Shown here: positions 1-6,831 of the stretch, one piece after another
How the letters are laid out: every line of letters starts with the position of its first letter
Position numbering within the stretch: position 1 is the first letter of the stretch
DNA from: Chitinophaga pinensis
Lineage (GTDB): Bacteria; Bacteroidota; Bacteroidia; M30B66
DNA length: 6,939 bases
Direction of reading: 5' to 3'
Assembly: GCA_943333015.1 (NCBI GenBank)
Contig: CALQRR010000089.1
Coordinates: forward strand, 1-6,939
Position numbers and translations under genes: made by a program
Notes under the pieces: model-generated
The model's database searches: none
What the model was told of the DNA's origin: nothing
Seen by the model: only the letters and a program-made list of their open reading frames with translations

Positions 1-429
1 ACACCACACATTATTAAATCTGTAGAAGGCGGAAGTATTGATACGCTTTACAAGCGTCGTCGGTATACAACGGTTGACCGTGCTTATTTTGATCCGGTGG
101 TGGAAGGAATGCGAAACGTGGTGGTAAACGGGACGGGACGCATTTCGCAACTCGATTCGGTGACGGTGTGCGGAAAAACCGGCACGGCTCAAAATCCGCA
201 TGGCAAGGATCACTCGATTTACATTTGCTTTGCGCCGATGGATAATCCCAAATTTGCCATCGCCGTATATGTTGAAAATGCAGGTTTCGGGGCAGCATGG
301 GCAGCACCAATTGCGAGTCTGATGATGGAAAAATACTTGCGCCGGGAAGTGAAGCGTGTGGAAATGGAAAAACGAATTCTGGATGCTAATCTCCTTCCAA
401 GGAAAGAAGATTGGATCTCTAAAAAATAA
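1..429 (+). CDS. mrdA: Penicillin-binding protein 2 (MrdA), C-terminal part, 5' end outside window
   Basis: This is the last 142 codons of a class B penicillin-binding protein, open from base 1 and ending at TAA 427-429. PBP2 is the DD-transpeptidase that cross-links new peptidoglycan during lateral wall growth, acting in the periplasm with its glycosyltransferase partner RodA. The sequence shows the third active-site motif, KTGTA, at residues 59-63 of the fragment (bases 175-189). It is followed by the usual strand pattern (YICFAPMDNPKFAIAVYVEN) and a C-terminal helix (AAPIASLMMEKYLRR). The SxxK nucleophile and SxN motifs would lie upstream, outside the window. The next gene begins 5 nt after the stop and encodes RodA, which supports PBP2 (mrdA) rather than the division enzyme FtsI. 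The basic tail after the transpeptidase domain is short. The family call is secure; the missing N-terminus prevents any check of the anchor or dimerisation domain. Confidence 0.95.
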   Translation, partial: TPHIIKSVEGGSIDTLYKRRRYTTVDRAYFDPVVEGMRNVVVNGTGRISQLDSVTVCGKTGTAQNPHGKDHSIYICFAPMDNPKFAIAVYVENAGFGAAWAAPIASLMMEKYLRREVKRVEMEKRILDANLLPRKEDWISKK

Positions 430-434
430 CCAGC

Positions 435-1703
435 ATGGCCAACAGGAACAAAGATGCCGTTTTGCAAAACATCGACTGGATGCTGGTATCGCTATACCTG
501 ACCTTGGTGGTGATGGGTTGGTTTAACATTTACGCGGCGGTTTACAACGAAGAATACAAGAATATCTTCGATACTTCACAGAGCTACGGAATGCAGATGA
601 TCTGGATTGTATCGTCCTTGTTCATTGCCTTTGTAATTCTGGTGATTGATGGGGAATTCTTTCCCAAGTTTGCTTGGGTTTTATATGGTGCATTTGTGCT
701 TCTGCTCATTGTCGTAATCTTTGCCGGGAAAGAAGTGAAAGGCTCTAAATCCTGGATTGAACTGGGATCGTTTCGGATTCAACCAGCCGAATTTGCCAAG
801 TTTGCAACCAATTTGGCATTGGCCAAATACCTGAGTAACATCAATATCAAGTTCGAGAAACTCAGCACCAAGCTCATCGCAGCCGCCATTTTTGCCGTTC
901 CTGCACTCATCATCATAGCCCAAAATGAAACCGGTTCTGCGCTCGTTTACGGATCTTTTATTTTAGTGCTTTATCGCGAAGGCCTCAGTGGGAATATTCT
1001 CATCATGGGCGTGGCGATGGTTATTCTGTTCATTGCAGCATTGCTTATGGACGAGTGGATCTTACTAACGATTCTTGCTGTGATTGCTGCCGGTTCGTTC
1101 ATTTTCGTCCGCTTCAAAATGCGCAATCTGCTCGTGGCAGCTGGTTTATTGGTAGCCGCAACGGCCTTTGTGCATTCAGTTGATTACACCTTTACCAATA
1201 TTCTAGAACCGCATCAGAAAAAACGAATCAATGTGTTGCTTGGAAAGGAAATCGATCCTAAAGGAGCTGGTTACAATGTAAATCAATCAATGATTGCCAT
1301 TGGTTCGGGTGGAATAATTGGGAAAGGATATCTCAACGGAACACAGACTAAATACAATTATGTGCCAGAACAAAGTACCGATTTTATTTTCTGTACCGTG
1401 GGAGAAGAGTGGGGATTTACTGGTAGCATCATTGTACTAGGTCTATTTACGGTGTTGCTTTTACGACTGATATTTTTGGCGGAGCGACAACGCAGTACCT
1501 TTTCGCGTATTTACGGATATGGCCTGGCAAGTATCATATTCATTCACCTTGCCATCAATATTGGAATGACCATCGGACTGGCTCCCGTGGTTGGAATTCC
1601 GCTGCCATTTTTCAGTTACGGCGGATCTTCATTGTGGTCGTTCACGGTATTGACGTTCATTTTCGTGCGTCTGGATGCGTATCGTTTTGAAATACTTCGC
1701 TAA
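435..1703 (+). CDS. rodA: RodA, SEDS-family peptidoglycan glycosyltransferase of the elongation complex
   Basis: RodA polymerises lipid II into glycan strands in the inner membrane and works as a complex with PBP2, encoded just upstream. The 422-residue protein is rich in membrane segments (about 14-34, 52-72, 79-98, 148-162, 167-181, 187-204, 208-225, 231-247, 330-348, 362-384, 400-413). SEDS motifs are clear: KGSKSWIELGSFRIQPAEFAK around 102-122, with Trp107 matching the essential Trp of characterised RodA; GxGYNVNQSMIAIGSGGIIGKG at 277-298; YVPEQSTDFIF at 309-319, whose Asp316 aligns with the catalytic aspartate; and PLPFFSYGGSS at 389-399. The usual QPDLGT-type motif reads QNETGSA (163-169). 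The length is somewhat above that of proteobacterial RodA, as I recall is common in Bacteroidota. The ATG at 435 lies 5 nt after the mrdA stop, so translational coupling is likely; no strong Shine-Dalgarno sequence is seen. Confidence 0.96.
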   Translation: MANRNKDAVLQNIDWMLVSLYLTLVVMGWFNIYAAVYNEEYKNIFDTSQSYGMQMIWIVSSLFIAFVILVIDGEFFPKFAWVLYGAFVLLLIVVIFAGKEVKGSKSWIELGSFRIQPAEFAKFATNLALAKYLSNINIKFEKLSTKLIAAAIFAVPALIIIAQNETGSALVYGSFILVLYREGLSGNILIMGVAMVILFIAALLMDEWILLTILAVIAAGSFIFVRFKMRNLLVAAGLLVAATAFVHSVDYTFTNILEPHQKKRINVLLGKEIDPKGAGYNVNQSMIAIGSGGIIGKGYLNGTQTKYNYVPEQSTDFIFCTVGEEWGFTGSIIVLGLFTVLLLRLIFLAERQRSTFSRIYGYGLASIIFIHLAINIGMTIGLAPVVGIPLPFFSYGGSSLWSFTVLTFIFVRLDAYRFEILR

Positions 1704-1731
1704 CCGTTTTTAGAAAAGGCGACCTTCTGTT

Positions 1732-3147
1732 ATGTTCCGTTTGATTGGTCTATTCAGCAGTTTATGGATGTTGCTTTCGGTATCGCTGAACGCACAACCG
1801 GTTGCACCCGACAGTATTGAAAATGCCTTACGGGGCGCGTTGCGTTTTATCGTTGAACAACAGATTCGCTCAACCATTCCAGAACATCAGTATGCCGGAG
1901 AATGGCCTTCGGTCATGACTATGCGAACTGATTTCATGCTCCTAGGGAAACCCGATGATGTGTATGATTCCAATTGCTTTTCAACAGCATCCATTCACAA
2001 TTCTCTGGCATCAGCTTTTCTGAAACGTCCCGACTTGACAGAAATCCCCCCGATGCTCGAACATGCCATCATCCGCATGAGCGATTTTTATAGTGACAAG
2101 GGATTTAACTTTTGGCCCTTGCTGCCGCAGAATAAGCCTATATATGCATTTAAACCTACCGACAGCTCACAGTTAATTCGAAGACCTGTTCGTTTTCCGA
2201 TGTTCCTGCCCTATATCCGAAAAGCAGCCAACATTGTTAACGACAATGATGATACCTCTCAAGGATATACCGCACTGCTACTTTATACTAAAGTTCAGAA
2301 AGCGCTCGGAAGAGAAGTCAATTTCACGCTGAAACTCTCCCCCGTATTTAATACTTGGCGCGATTCTGCAAGAGATTCACAACATTACTACAACCTCATT
2401 CATTTTGATAAGCGGGAGAGTGGCGCCTTTCTCACTTGGCGCGCATACGAAGCTCCTTTTCCGACTTGGAATGTTCCGCGGTTGCTCGTCAACAATGCGC
2501 TGTTTTTAACACCCATGAGTACACTTTACCCCTACCCCAACACACCTTATATGCCTTATGGCGCCAATGATCTTGATGCGGTAGTGAATGCCAATGTGTT
2601 ATCGGCCCTCGCCGAAAACAATGAACAAACAGCAGCTGGAATACCTGAAGCTTCTCAATTTATTCATCGGAAAGTCAAACGAAATGACTGGAGCCGCGCA
2701 GGGGTATATTATCCCAACCGGTATCACGTCCATTATGCCACTTTACGCGCCTGGTCAAAAGGCATCAAAGAGCTGGATGCGTCAGCGGAAATGATAAAAA
2801 AGCATCTTATCGAAACGCAGTTTCCGGATGGGTCGTTTCACTCTCGGAAAATCGTGAACAAGGAAGACATTCTTCAATCGACAGCTTATGCGCTCAATGC
2901 CCTTTTACGTTTGGGCAATCCTTATAAGAATGGTCTGTCTGTACACGTTGAAAAAGCGCTTCGGTATACATTTACACGCGCCTCGTTTAATCGAGATCAA
3001 ACCTGTTGGGATGGAGGCGTTTTTTTTTCCGGCGGAACGGTGATTCGCAATACGTTATACTGGAAATCTGATGTTTACACGACTGCATTGATGGTCGAAT
3101 CATTGGTCATGTACCAACAGTATATCAAGGAATCGATAACTTTTTAG
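1732..3147 (+). CDS. Exported alpha/alpha-toroid (terpene cyclase/prenyltransferase-like) protein with DxDDT motif, function unknown
   Basis: I do not recognise a named family. The 471-residue product starts with a signal peptide (hydrophobic core about 4-18, likely cleaved near NAQ at 20-22), so it should act in the periplasm or at the outer membrane. The body resembles the helical barrels of squalene-hopene cyclases and prenyltransferases. There is a QW-like repeat at 34-58 (ALRFIVEQQ then GEW), DNDDT at 171-175 matching the DxDDT signature of class II terpene cyclases, a conserved-looking NDLDAVVNANV stretch at 279-289, a second QW-like unit at 355-369 (HLIETQFPDGSF), and CWDGG at 425-429. 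About 450 mature residues fits a single toroid and is shorter than the roughly 630 of squalene-hopene cyclase. It follows rodA by 28 nt and is probably cotranscribed with it. A secreted terpene cyclase would be odd, so lipid or glycan binding, or a glycan-active toroid, is equally possible. The ATG at 1732 is favoured because it begins the signal peptide. Confidence 0.8.
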   Translation: MFRLIGLFSSLWMLLSVSLNAQPVAPDSIENALRGALRFIVEQQIRSTIPEHQYAGEWPSVMTMRTDFMLLGKPDDVYDSNCFSTASIHNSLASAFLKRPDLTEIPPMLEHAIIRMSDFYSDKGFNFWPLLPQNKPIYAFKPTDSSQLIRRPVRFPMFLPYIRKAANIVNDNDDTSQGYTALLLYTKVQKALGREVNFTLKLSPVFNTWRDSARDSQHYYNLIHFDKRESGAFLTWRAYEAPFPTWNVPRLLVNNALFLTPMSTLYPYPNTPYMPYGANDLDAVVNANVLSALAENNEQTAAGIPEASQFIHRKVKRNDWSRAGVYYPNRYHVHYATLRAWSKGIKELDASAEMIKKHLIETQFPDGSFHSRKIVNKEDILQSTAYALNALLRLGNPYKNGLSVHVEKALRYTFTRASFNRDQTCWDGGVFFSGGTVIRNTLYWKSDVYTTALMVESLVMYQQYIKESITF

Positions 3148-3200
3148 AAAGGTGGAAGTACTGGTACTTTTCCCCCTGAATTTGATTAGTTTTACGTATC

Positions 3201-4196
3201 GTGCAAAAGCTTACCCAACCTGGTCTACTTCTATTGCTGCTGTTGCTTTTTAGCATTCCGTATGTCAACGGTCAATCCGTTGAAGAGCTGTATGTAGGCA
3301 GTGATATTGACAGTAGCTACTACGATATTTATCAGGTTGCCGAGAATGACATTTGGCTTGGAGGAGAATATGGGGTATTGAAACGGTTACAACCGGATGG
3401 TAAACTTCAAACAATCAGCATCCCCAACAACGGTTCCAATATCTTAAAATTCCTGCGCATTGGTCAGTATGTGTACATATCTGCTGATCATGGAACGATC
3501 TACAAGTACAACCTGAACACCGCAACATGCACCCGAACTGAATTCCCCGCTTTTCGTCATCGGTGTTTTTACGATTTAGCCTATGACAACAACGGAAAGC
3601 TGGTTGTTTGTGGAGGAAGCAGTGGCATTGGCCGGGGTAAAAAACGCATCCCCAATGGCTTTATCGCCACCATCGATACGTCCTTACTGAATCAGCCACA
3701 AGTGATCTGGAAAAACTCCCGCAAGTTTGTCTGGGCATTGAGTCAGGAAGGCGAACAAGGCTTTGCAGCAGCTGTTTTCAATGGCGTCAGCACGACCATA
3801 TACCATCACAATCCACTCGACATCAACCAAACGTTGAGCAAAGGACAAAAAGTGCAGGGCTTGGTGCATGCACTCCGAACTATAAACGGTCAACTGGCCT
3901 ATAGTGGTTGCCGGTCAATCCGTTATCACCGAAGTGGCATCTGGGGCTTTGAAGGAAATCCTGAATCGCATACGATCGTTGCTGGTGCTGGTATAATTTG
4001 CAACATCATCCAAATGAATGGTGTGATATACGGATTCAGTCAACAAGGCATCCTCTATACCCTTTCCACAGAATCAGCACAAGCGATTCTGCAGGCCAGC
4101 AATGCTTCCGCTTTTTACGAAGCACTTCCGATTAACGAAAACACCCTCTTGCTTGTAGGACATGGCAAGAGCTTGATAAAAGTGAATCTCAACTGA
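3201..4196 (+). CDS. Exported seven-repeat beta-propeller protein, GTG start, function unknown
   Basis: The 331-residue product begins with a signal peptide containing eight consecutive leucines (residues 9-16), with likely cleavage after VNG (22-24). The rest is beta-rich with seven similar units, at about 41-68, 81-110, 122-159, 176-205, 222-250, 265-290 and 304-331. Each has a hydrophobic strand, a turn with Asn/Gly, a (I/V/L)-rich strand and an aromatic or hydrophobic closing strand, for example DIWLGGEYGVLKRL and VYISADHGTIYKYNL. Seven units and the overall length fit a seven-bladed beta-propeller, but no catalytic motif or T9SS sorting domain is visible. An in-frame TGA at 3183-3185 and the lack of any early ATG leave GTG 3201 as the only sensible start. 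The gene follows the toroid gene by 53 nt on the same strand; cotranscription is possible but unproven. Propellers of this kind usually bind proteins or ligands. The specific function cannot be stated. Confidence 0.8.
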   Translation: MQKLTQPGLLLLLLLLFSIPYVNGQSVEELYVGSDIDSSYYDIYQVAENDIWLGGEYGVLKRLQPDGKLQTISIPNNGSNILKFLRIGQYVYISADHGTIYKYNLNTATCTRTEFPAFRHRCFYDLAYDNNGKLVVCGGSSGIGRGKKRIPNGFIATIDTSLLNQPQVIWKNSRKFVWALSQEGEQGFAAAVFNGVSTTIYHHNPLDINQTLSKGQKVQGLVHALRTINGQLAYSGCRSIRYHRSGIWGFEGNPESHTIVAGAGIICNIIQMNGVIYGFSQQGILYTLSTESAQAILQASNASAFYEALPINENTLLLVGHGKSLIKVNLN

Positions 4197-4536
4197 TTTT
4201 CCTTTTTATCCCGTTCCCAACTTTCTCAACCTTGATCCTGATGACTTTCCCGATTTATCGCCATCGGTGAATAGCGGTTAGCTGTTTCTTATCGTGCTAC
4301 TTCAACATAGCGCAGTACAATAACCGTATGCCTGAAATAATTACTCCATGGATATCAGAAGACTACTTCGGTGATCTTTCTGCCAATGATTAGGGAAATG
4401 AGCATCGGAATTAGGACGCATTTGACCTCCCCCAATTATTAGTTAAATCTGAAGTGTCACAATCACTCTGTAGGAATTCTTGCAGCAGGTTGAAGTTCAT
4501 TCCAGACTTGGATCAACAAGGAGCCTTGCAGGTAAT
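4197..4536. other. Intergenic stretch of about 340 nt with no convincing gene
   Basis: This spacer separates the + strand propeller gene from the converging ppiD terminator. Reading all frames, the longest uninterrupted + strand stretches are only about 30-40 codons (around 4186-4281 and 4271-4393), and none has a plausible start and domain. I see no tRNA-like cloverleaf, tandem repeat or insertion-sequence ends. No clear intrinsic terminator for the + strand gene lies directly after its stop at 4196, only a T-rich run (4197-4207) without a stem. It may hold a decayed gene or an RNA that I cannot recognise. Confidence 0.6.
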
Positions 4537-4572
4537 AAAAAAACGCGCCGACCGTTTCCGGAAGGCGCGTTT
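4537..4572 (-). terminator. Rho-independent terminator of ppiD
   Basis: On the - strand the transcript can form a perfect 9-bp outer stem (AAACGCGCC with GGCGCGTTT, + strand 4564-4572 and 4541-4549). A 2x2 internal mismatch follows, then an inner 3-bp stem CCG/CGG closed by a GAAA (GNRA-type) tetraloop. The stem runs into seven U residues (+ strand A run at 4537-4543). It lies 21 nt past the ppiD stop codon, which is where its terminator should be. In the + direction the hairpin is followed by only three T residues, so it probably works mainly on the - strand. Confidence 0.93.
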
Positions 4573-4593
4573 AAAAGATTCTTAGGGCTATGT

Positions 4594-6723
4594 TTAGAAA
4601 AAGCGGTAACGCTTGTCTTCTACGTTACCTTTCTTCAAAATCGCAGTGTAAACACCGTTATCTACACGACCAGCCATTGACTGAGCCACTTGATTTTTAG
4701 TGTCCTTCCATTCTGTGGGTGCAACACCTGGAGTTACAGAAGAAACCACAAAAACAAATACACCTCCGCTGCCTACAACTGGTTTGCTGAGTTTGTTGAG
4801 TGGACTAGCAAACGCACGACCGATGACTTTAGGCTCATAGCCATAGTTCGGGATTGCGTATGACGAAAATGTGATCGTAGATCCGGAATCGGCAGGCAAG
4901 CTCATTTTAGCGCTCAACTGATCAATAGAGGCAACACCAGCCATTGCATCTGTAAATTGCTTGGAGAACATTTCCCCTTTCTTCTCACGGATAGCCAGTG
5001 GTTTTACGTTTTCTTTAACCTGATCGAATGTTGGAATGCCTTTGTCTTTAATTCCAGTCAAAGCTGCAACAACATATTTACCATCAAAGTCAAATACTTT
5101 GGATACTTCTTTCAGTTCACGCTCTGGATTATACGCCCATTGCACCATCTCACGGGAGTTGGTCAGGTCATTCACCTGGCGGTCGTTTGGCAAAAGTTTA
5201 TCGTAAGACACAATGAACAACCCTTTTTCTTCAGACTGCTTCTTGAATGTATCGTAATCCTGAGCACTTACAGCAAAGTCATTTGCCTTCGCATAGTACT
5301 CATCCACCGTGCGTGTGCTTGGTTCGATTTTCTTACCCAGATAAACAACTTGTGCCTTATTTGTTGAACGCGTTTTGTCGGTGATGTTGATCAAATGCGC
5401 ACCGAATTGTGTGGTAACAGTTACCAAATCACCCACGTTACCATTGAAACAAGCATCGTTAAATTCAGGAACCATCATTCCTTCGGTGAACCAACCCAAA
5501 TCTCCACCAGTTGCTTTTGAACCTGGATCTTCAGAAAAGCCCATGGCCAAAGTTGCAAAATCAGCACCGGCTTTAATGGCGGCCTTCATCGAATCTGCTT
5601 TGGCAACAGCTGCTGCTGGTGACATACCGCTTTGGGTTGAGATTAGAATGTGACGCGCTTTTACAGAATCAGATGCTGCTTTAAAACCACGGAGTTTAAC
5701 CAATCTCAATTCACCATTATCGGTAAAAGGACCGTATACAGAACCCGGAGTACCATTGAATACAGACGAATCGATTTGAGGACTTAATTTTCCGCGTTTC
5801 ACCGTTTCAACTTTAAAACCTTCTGTTGAATTAGCATTCACAAAAGTAGTATCGTTGGTAGATGCTTGAAATTCGGCTTTCAATTGCTCAATACTCTTGA
5901 ACAACTCTGTACGGTCTTCAGGGGAAGGATTTACTTGAAAAACAACATACTCCAATTTGCGTGTTTCGTCCTTCTGTTCGAATTCGAAACTGTGCGCATC
6001 GTAGTATTTCTTCATTTCCTCATCGGTCACAGTGATTGTAGAATCAGGAACTGCGTCAAATTTCTTTGCGATAACCCGAATTGAAGCAGCTGTGTTCTTG
6101 CTAGCGAAATCATACTTCGCCTGAGCCGTTGTTACATATACTGCTTTGCGAAGCAAGTTATTGTATTTAGCCTTCAGACGCTGCTTAGAAAGTGACTTCT
6201 CAAATTCAGCCCATGAATCACGGTATTTTCCTTCCGGATCATTTTCCTCGCTGAGCTGCGTTTTCAAAAACTTCAGCACTTTGTTGCGATCAAATTGTTT
6301 GGTGATGCTGTCCTGAAACAAAGGAATTTGAGTGACTTGCGGGTTGATGTTCTCCCCCTGGATCATATCAAAAAGTTCATCATCGGAAACAGCGATACCG
6401 GCATTGCTGATCTGCTCATCGAACAGATATTCATCCAGATATTCATTCCAGATCTGATTCACCAGCTGTTGGCGGGTGTTGTCATCGATACCGGAAATGC
6501 CTTGGTTGGCTTTCAGATTTTCTTCTGCAATAGAAAGACGGCGCTGAAATTCTTCACCTTGGATGGTGTGGCCATTGATTTCGCCGATTTCGGTGTCGCG
6601 GCTGCTGAATAAGGAATTCCCGGAGGAAAACAGATCCTGCATTACGAATGAGAAAAGAGCTAGACCGATAACTACTACTACGATAGTGCCGGCTTTGGAG
6701 CGGATACTTTCAAGAACTGCCAT
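4594..6723 (-). CDS. ppiD: PpiD-type membrane-anchored periplasmic peptidyl-prolyl isomerase/chaperone (SurA_N plus parvulin)
   Basis: This 709-residue protein is anchored in the inner membrane by one N-terminal segment (about 12-30) after a short cytoplasmic tail (MAVLESIRSK), with the rest in the periplasm. A SurA/PpiD N-terminal chaperone region covers about 40-200 (EIGEINGHTIQGEEFQRRL, then helical segments). A parvulin rotamase domain lies at about 354-450: VKARHILIS, ADFATLAMGFSEDPGSKATGG, DLGWFTEGMMVPEF, and TQFGAHLINITDK. The stretch at about 235-347 (KLEYVVFQVNPSPED to GPFTDNGELRLVKL) looks like a degenerate second parvulin-like domain. It is expected to help newly exported and outer-membrane proteins fold, catalysing prolyl cis/trans isomerisation. 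The length fits the long Bacteroidota form and exceeds the roughly 620 residues of E. coli PpiD. The ATG at 6723-6721 is chosen because it directly precedes the anchor; the leader is A-rich without a Shine-Dalgarno sequence. It has its own promoter candidate and terminator, so it is probably monocistronic. Confidence 0.93.
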   Translation of the reverse strand: MAVLESIRSKAGTIVVVVIGLALFSFVMQDLFSSGNSLFSSRDTEIGEINGHTIQGEEFQRRLSIAEENLKANQGISGIDDNTRQQLVNQIWNEYLDEYLFDEQISNAGIAVSDDELFDMIQGENINPQVTQIPLFQDSITKQFDRNKVLKFLKTQLSEENDPEGKYRDSWAEFEKSLSKQRLKAKYNNLLRKAVYVTTAQAKYDFASKNTAASIRVIAKKFDAVPDSTITVTDEEMKKYYDAHSFEFEQKDETRKLEYVVFQVNPSPEDRTELFKSIEQLKAEFQASTNDTTFVNANSTEGFKVETVKRGKLSPQIDSSVFNGTPGSVYGPFTDNGELRLVKLRGFKAASDSVKARHILISTQSGMSPAAAVAKADSMKAAIKAGADFATLAMGFSEDPGSKATGGDLGWFTEGMMVPEFNDACFNGNVGDLVTVTTQFGAHLINITDKTRSTNKAQVVYLGKKIEPSTRTVDEYYAKANDFAVSAQDYDTFKKQSEEKGLFIVSYDKLLPNDRQVNDLTNSREMVQWAYNPERELKEVSKVFDFDGKYVVAALTGIKDKGIPTFDQVKENVKPLAIREKKGEMFSKQFTDAMAGVASIDQLSAKMSLPADSGSTITFSSYAIPNYGYEPKVIGRAFASPLNKLSKPVVGSGGVFVFVVSSVTPGVAPTEWKDTKNQVAQSMAGRVDNGVYTAILKKGNVEDKRYRFF

Positions 6724-6755
6724 TTTTGGAAGCTAAAACTTTGGTTTTTTAGGGG

Positions 6756-6765
6756 TGCGAATATA
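6756..6765 (-). promoter_or_regulatory. Candidate Bacteroidota -7 promoter box for ppiD
   Basis: On the - strand this reads TATATTCGCA, one mismatch from the Bacteroidota sigma-A -7 consensus TAnnTTTG. It lies about 32 nt before the ppiD ATG and downstream of the weak terminator hairpin, a sensible position for a promoter. No good TTTG -33 box is found at the usual 17-19 nt spacing; a TTTG occurs only 9 nt upstream. The call therefore rests on the -7 box and context alone. Confidence 0.4.
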
Positions 6766-6775
6766 CGACTAAATC

Positions 6776-6795
6776 AAAAAAAACCTAATAAGGTT
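6776..6795 (-). terminator. Weak intrinsic terminator of the gene upstream of ppiD
   Basis: On the - strand AACCT, loop TATT, AGGTT forms a 5-bp stem that runs into eight consecutive T residues (+ strand A run 6776-6783, two of which belong to the stem). It begins 36 nt after the stop codon of the partial gene at the right edge. The stem is short and AT-rich, so termination may be partial, with some read-through into ppiD. Confidence 0.5.
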
Positions 6796-6831
6796 GATTT
6801 TGTACTTCCAGCTTTGAAAATGGGCTGGGAT

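Noticed and set aside
14..467. Two - strand open frames opposite mrdA
   Set aside because: Both lie antisense to the KTGTA-containing PBP2 coding region and give compositions unlike real proteins.
2588..2794. A + strand open frame of 68 codons inside the toroid gene
   Set aside because: Overlaps in another frame a longer gene with a signal peptide and toroid motifs; no supporting evidence for a nested gene.
4271..4393. Short open + strand stretch in the spacer (about 40 codons)
   Set aside because: No convincing start, ribosome-binding context or similarity that I recognise; its length is within chance expectation.
4480..4680. A + strand open frame of 66 codons
   Set aside because: It runs through the ppiD terminator hairpin and into the 3' end of ppiD, and its translation shows no domain or signal; chance frame.
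4957..5367. A + strand open frame of 136 codons inside ppiD
   Set aside because: Antisense shadow of a well-supported gene. Its product is an odd Phe/Cys-rich sequence and the sense frame carries clear family motifs.
6295..6612. A + strand open frame of 105 codons opposite the ppiD N-terminal region
   Set aside because: Antisense to the SurA_N-like region, without a plausible start context or recognisable domain.
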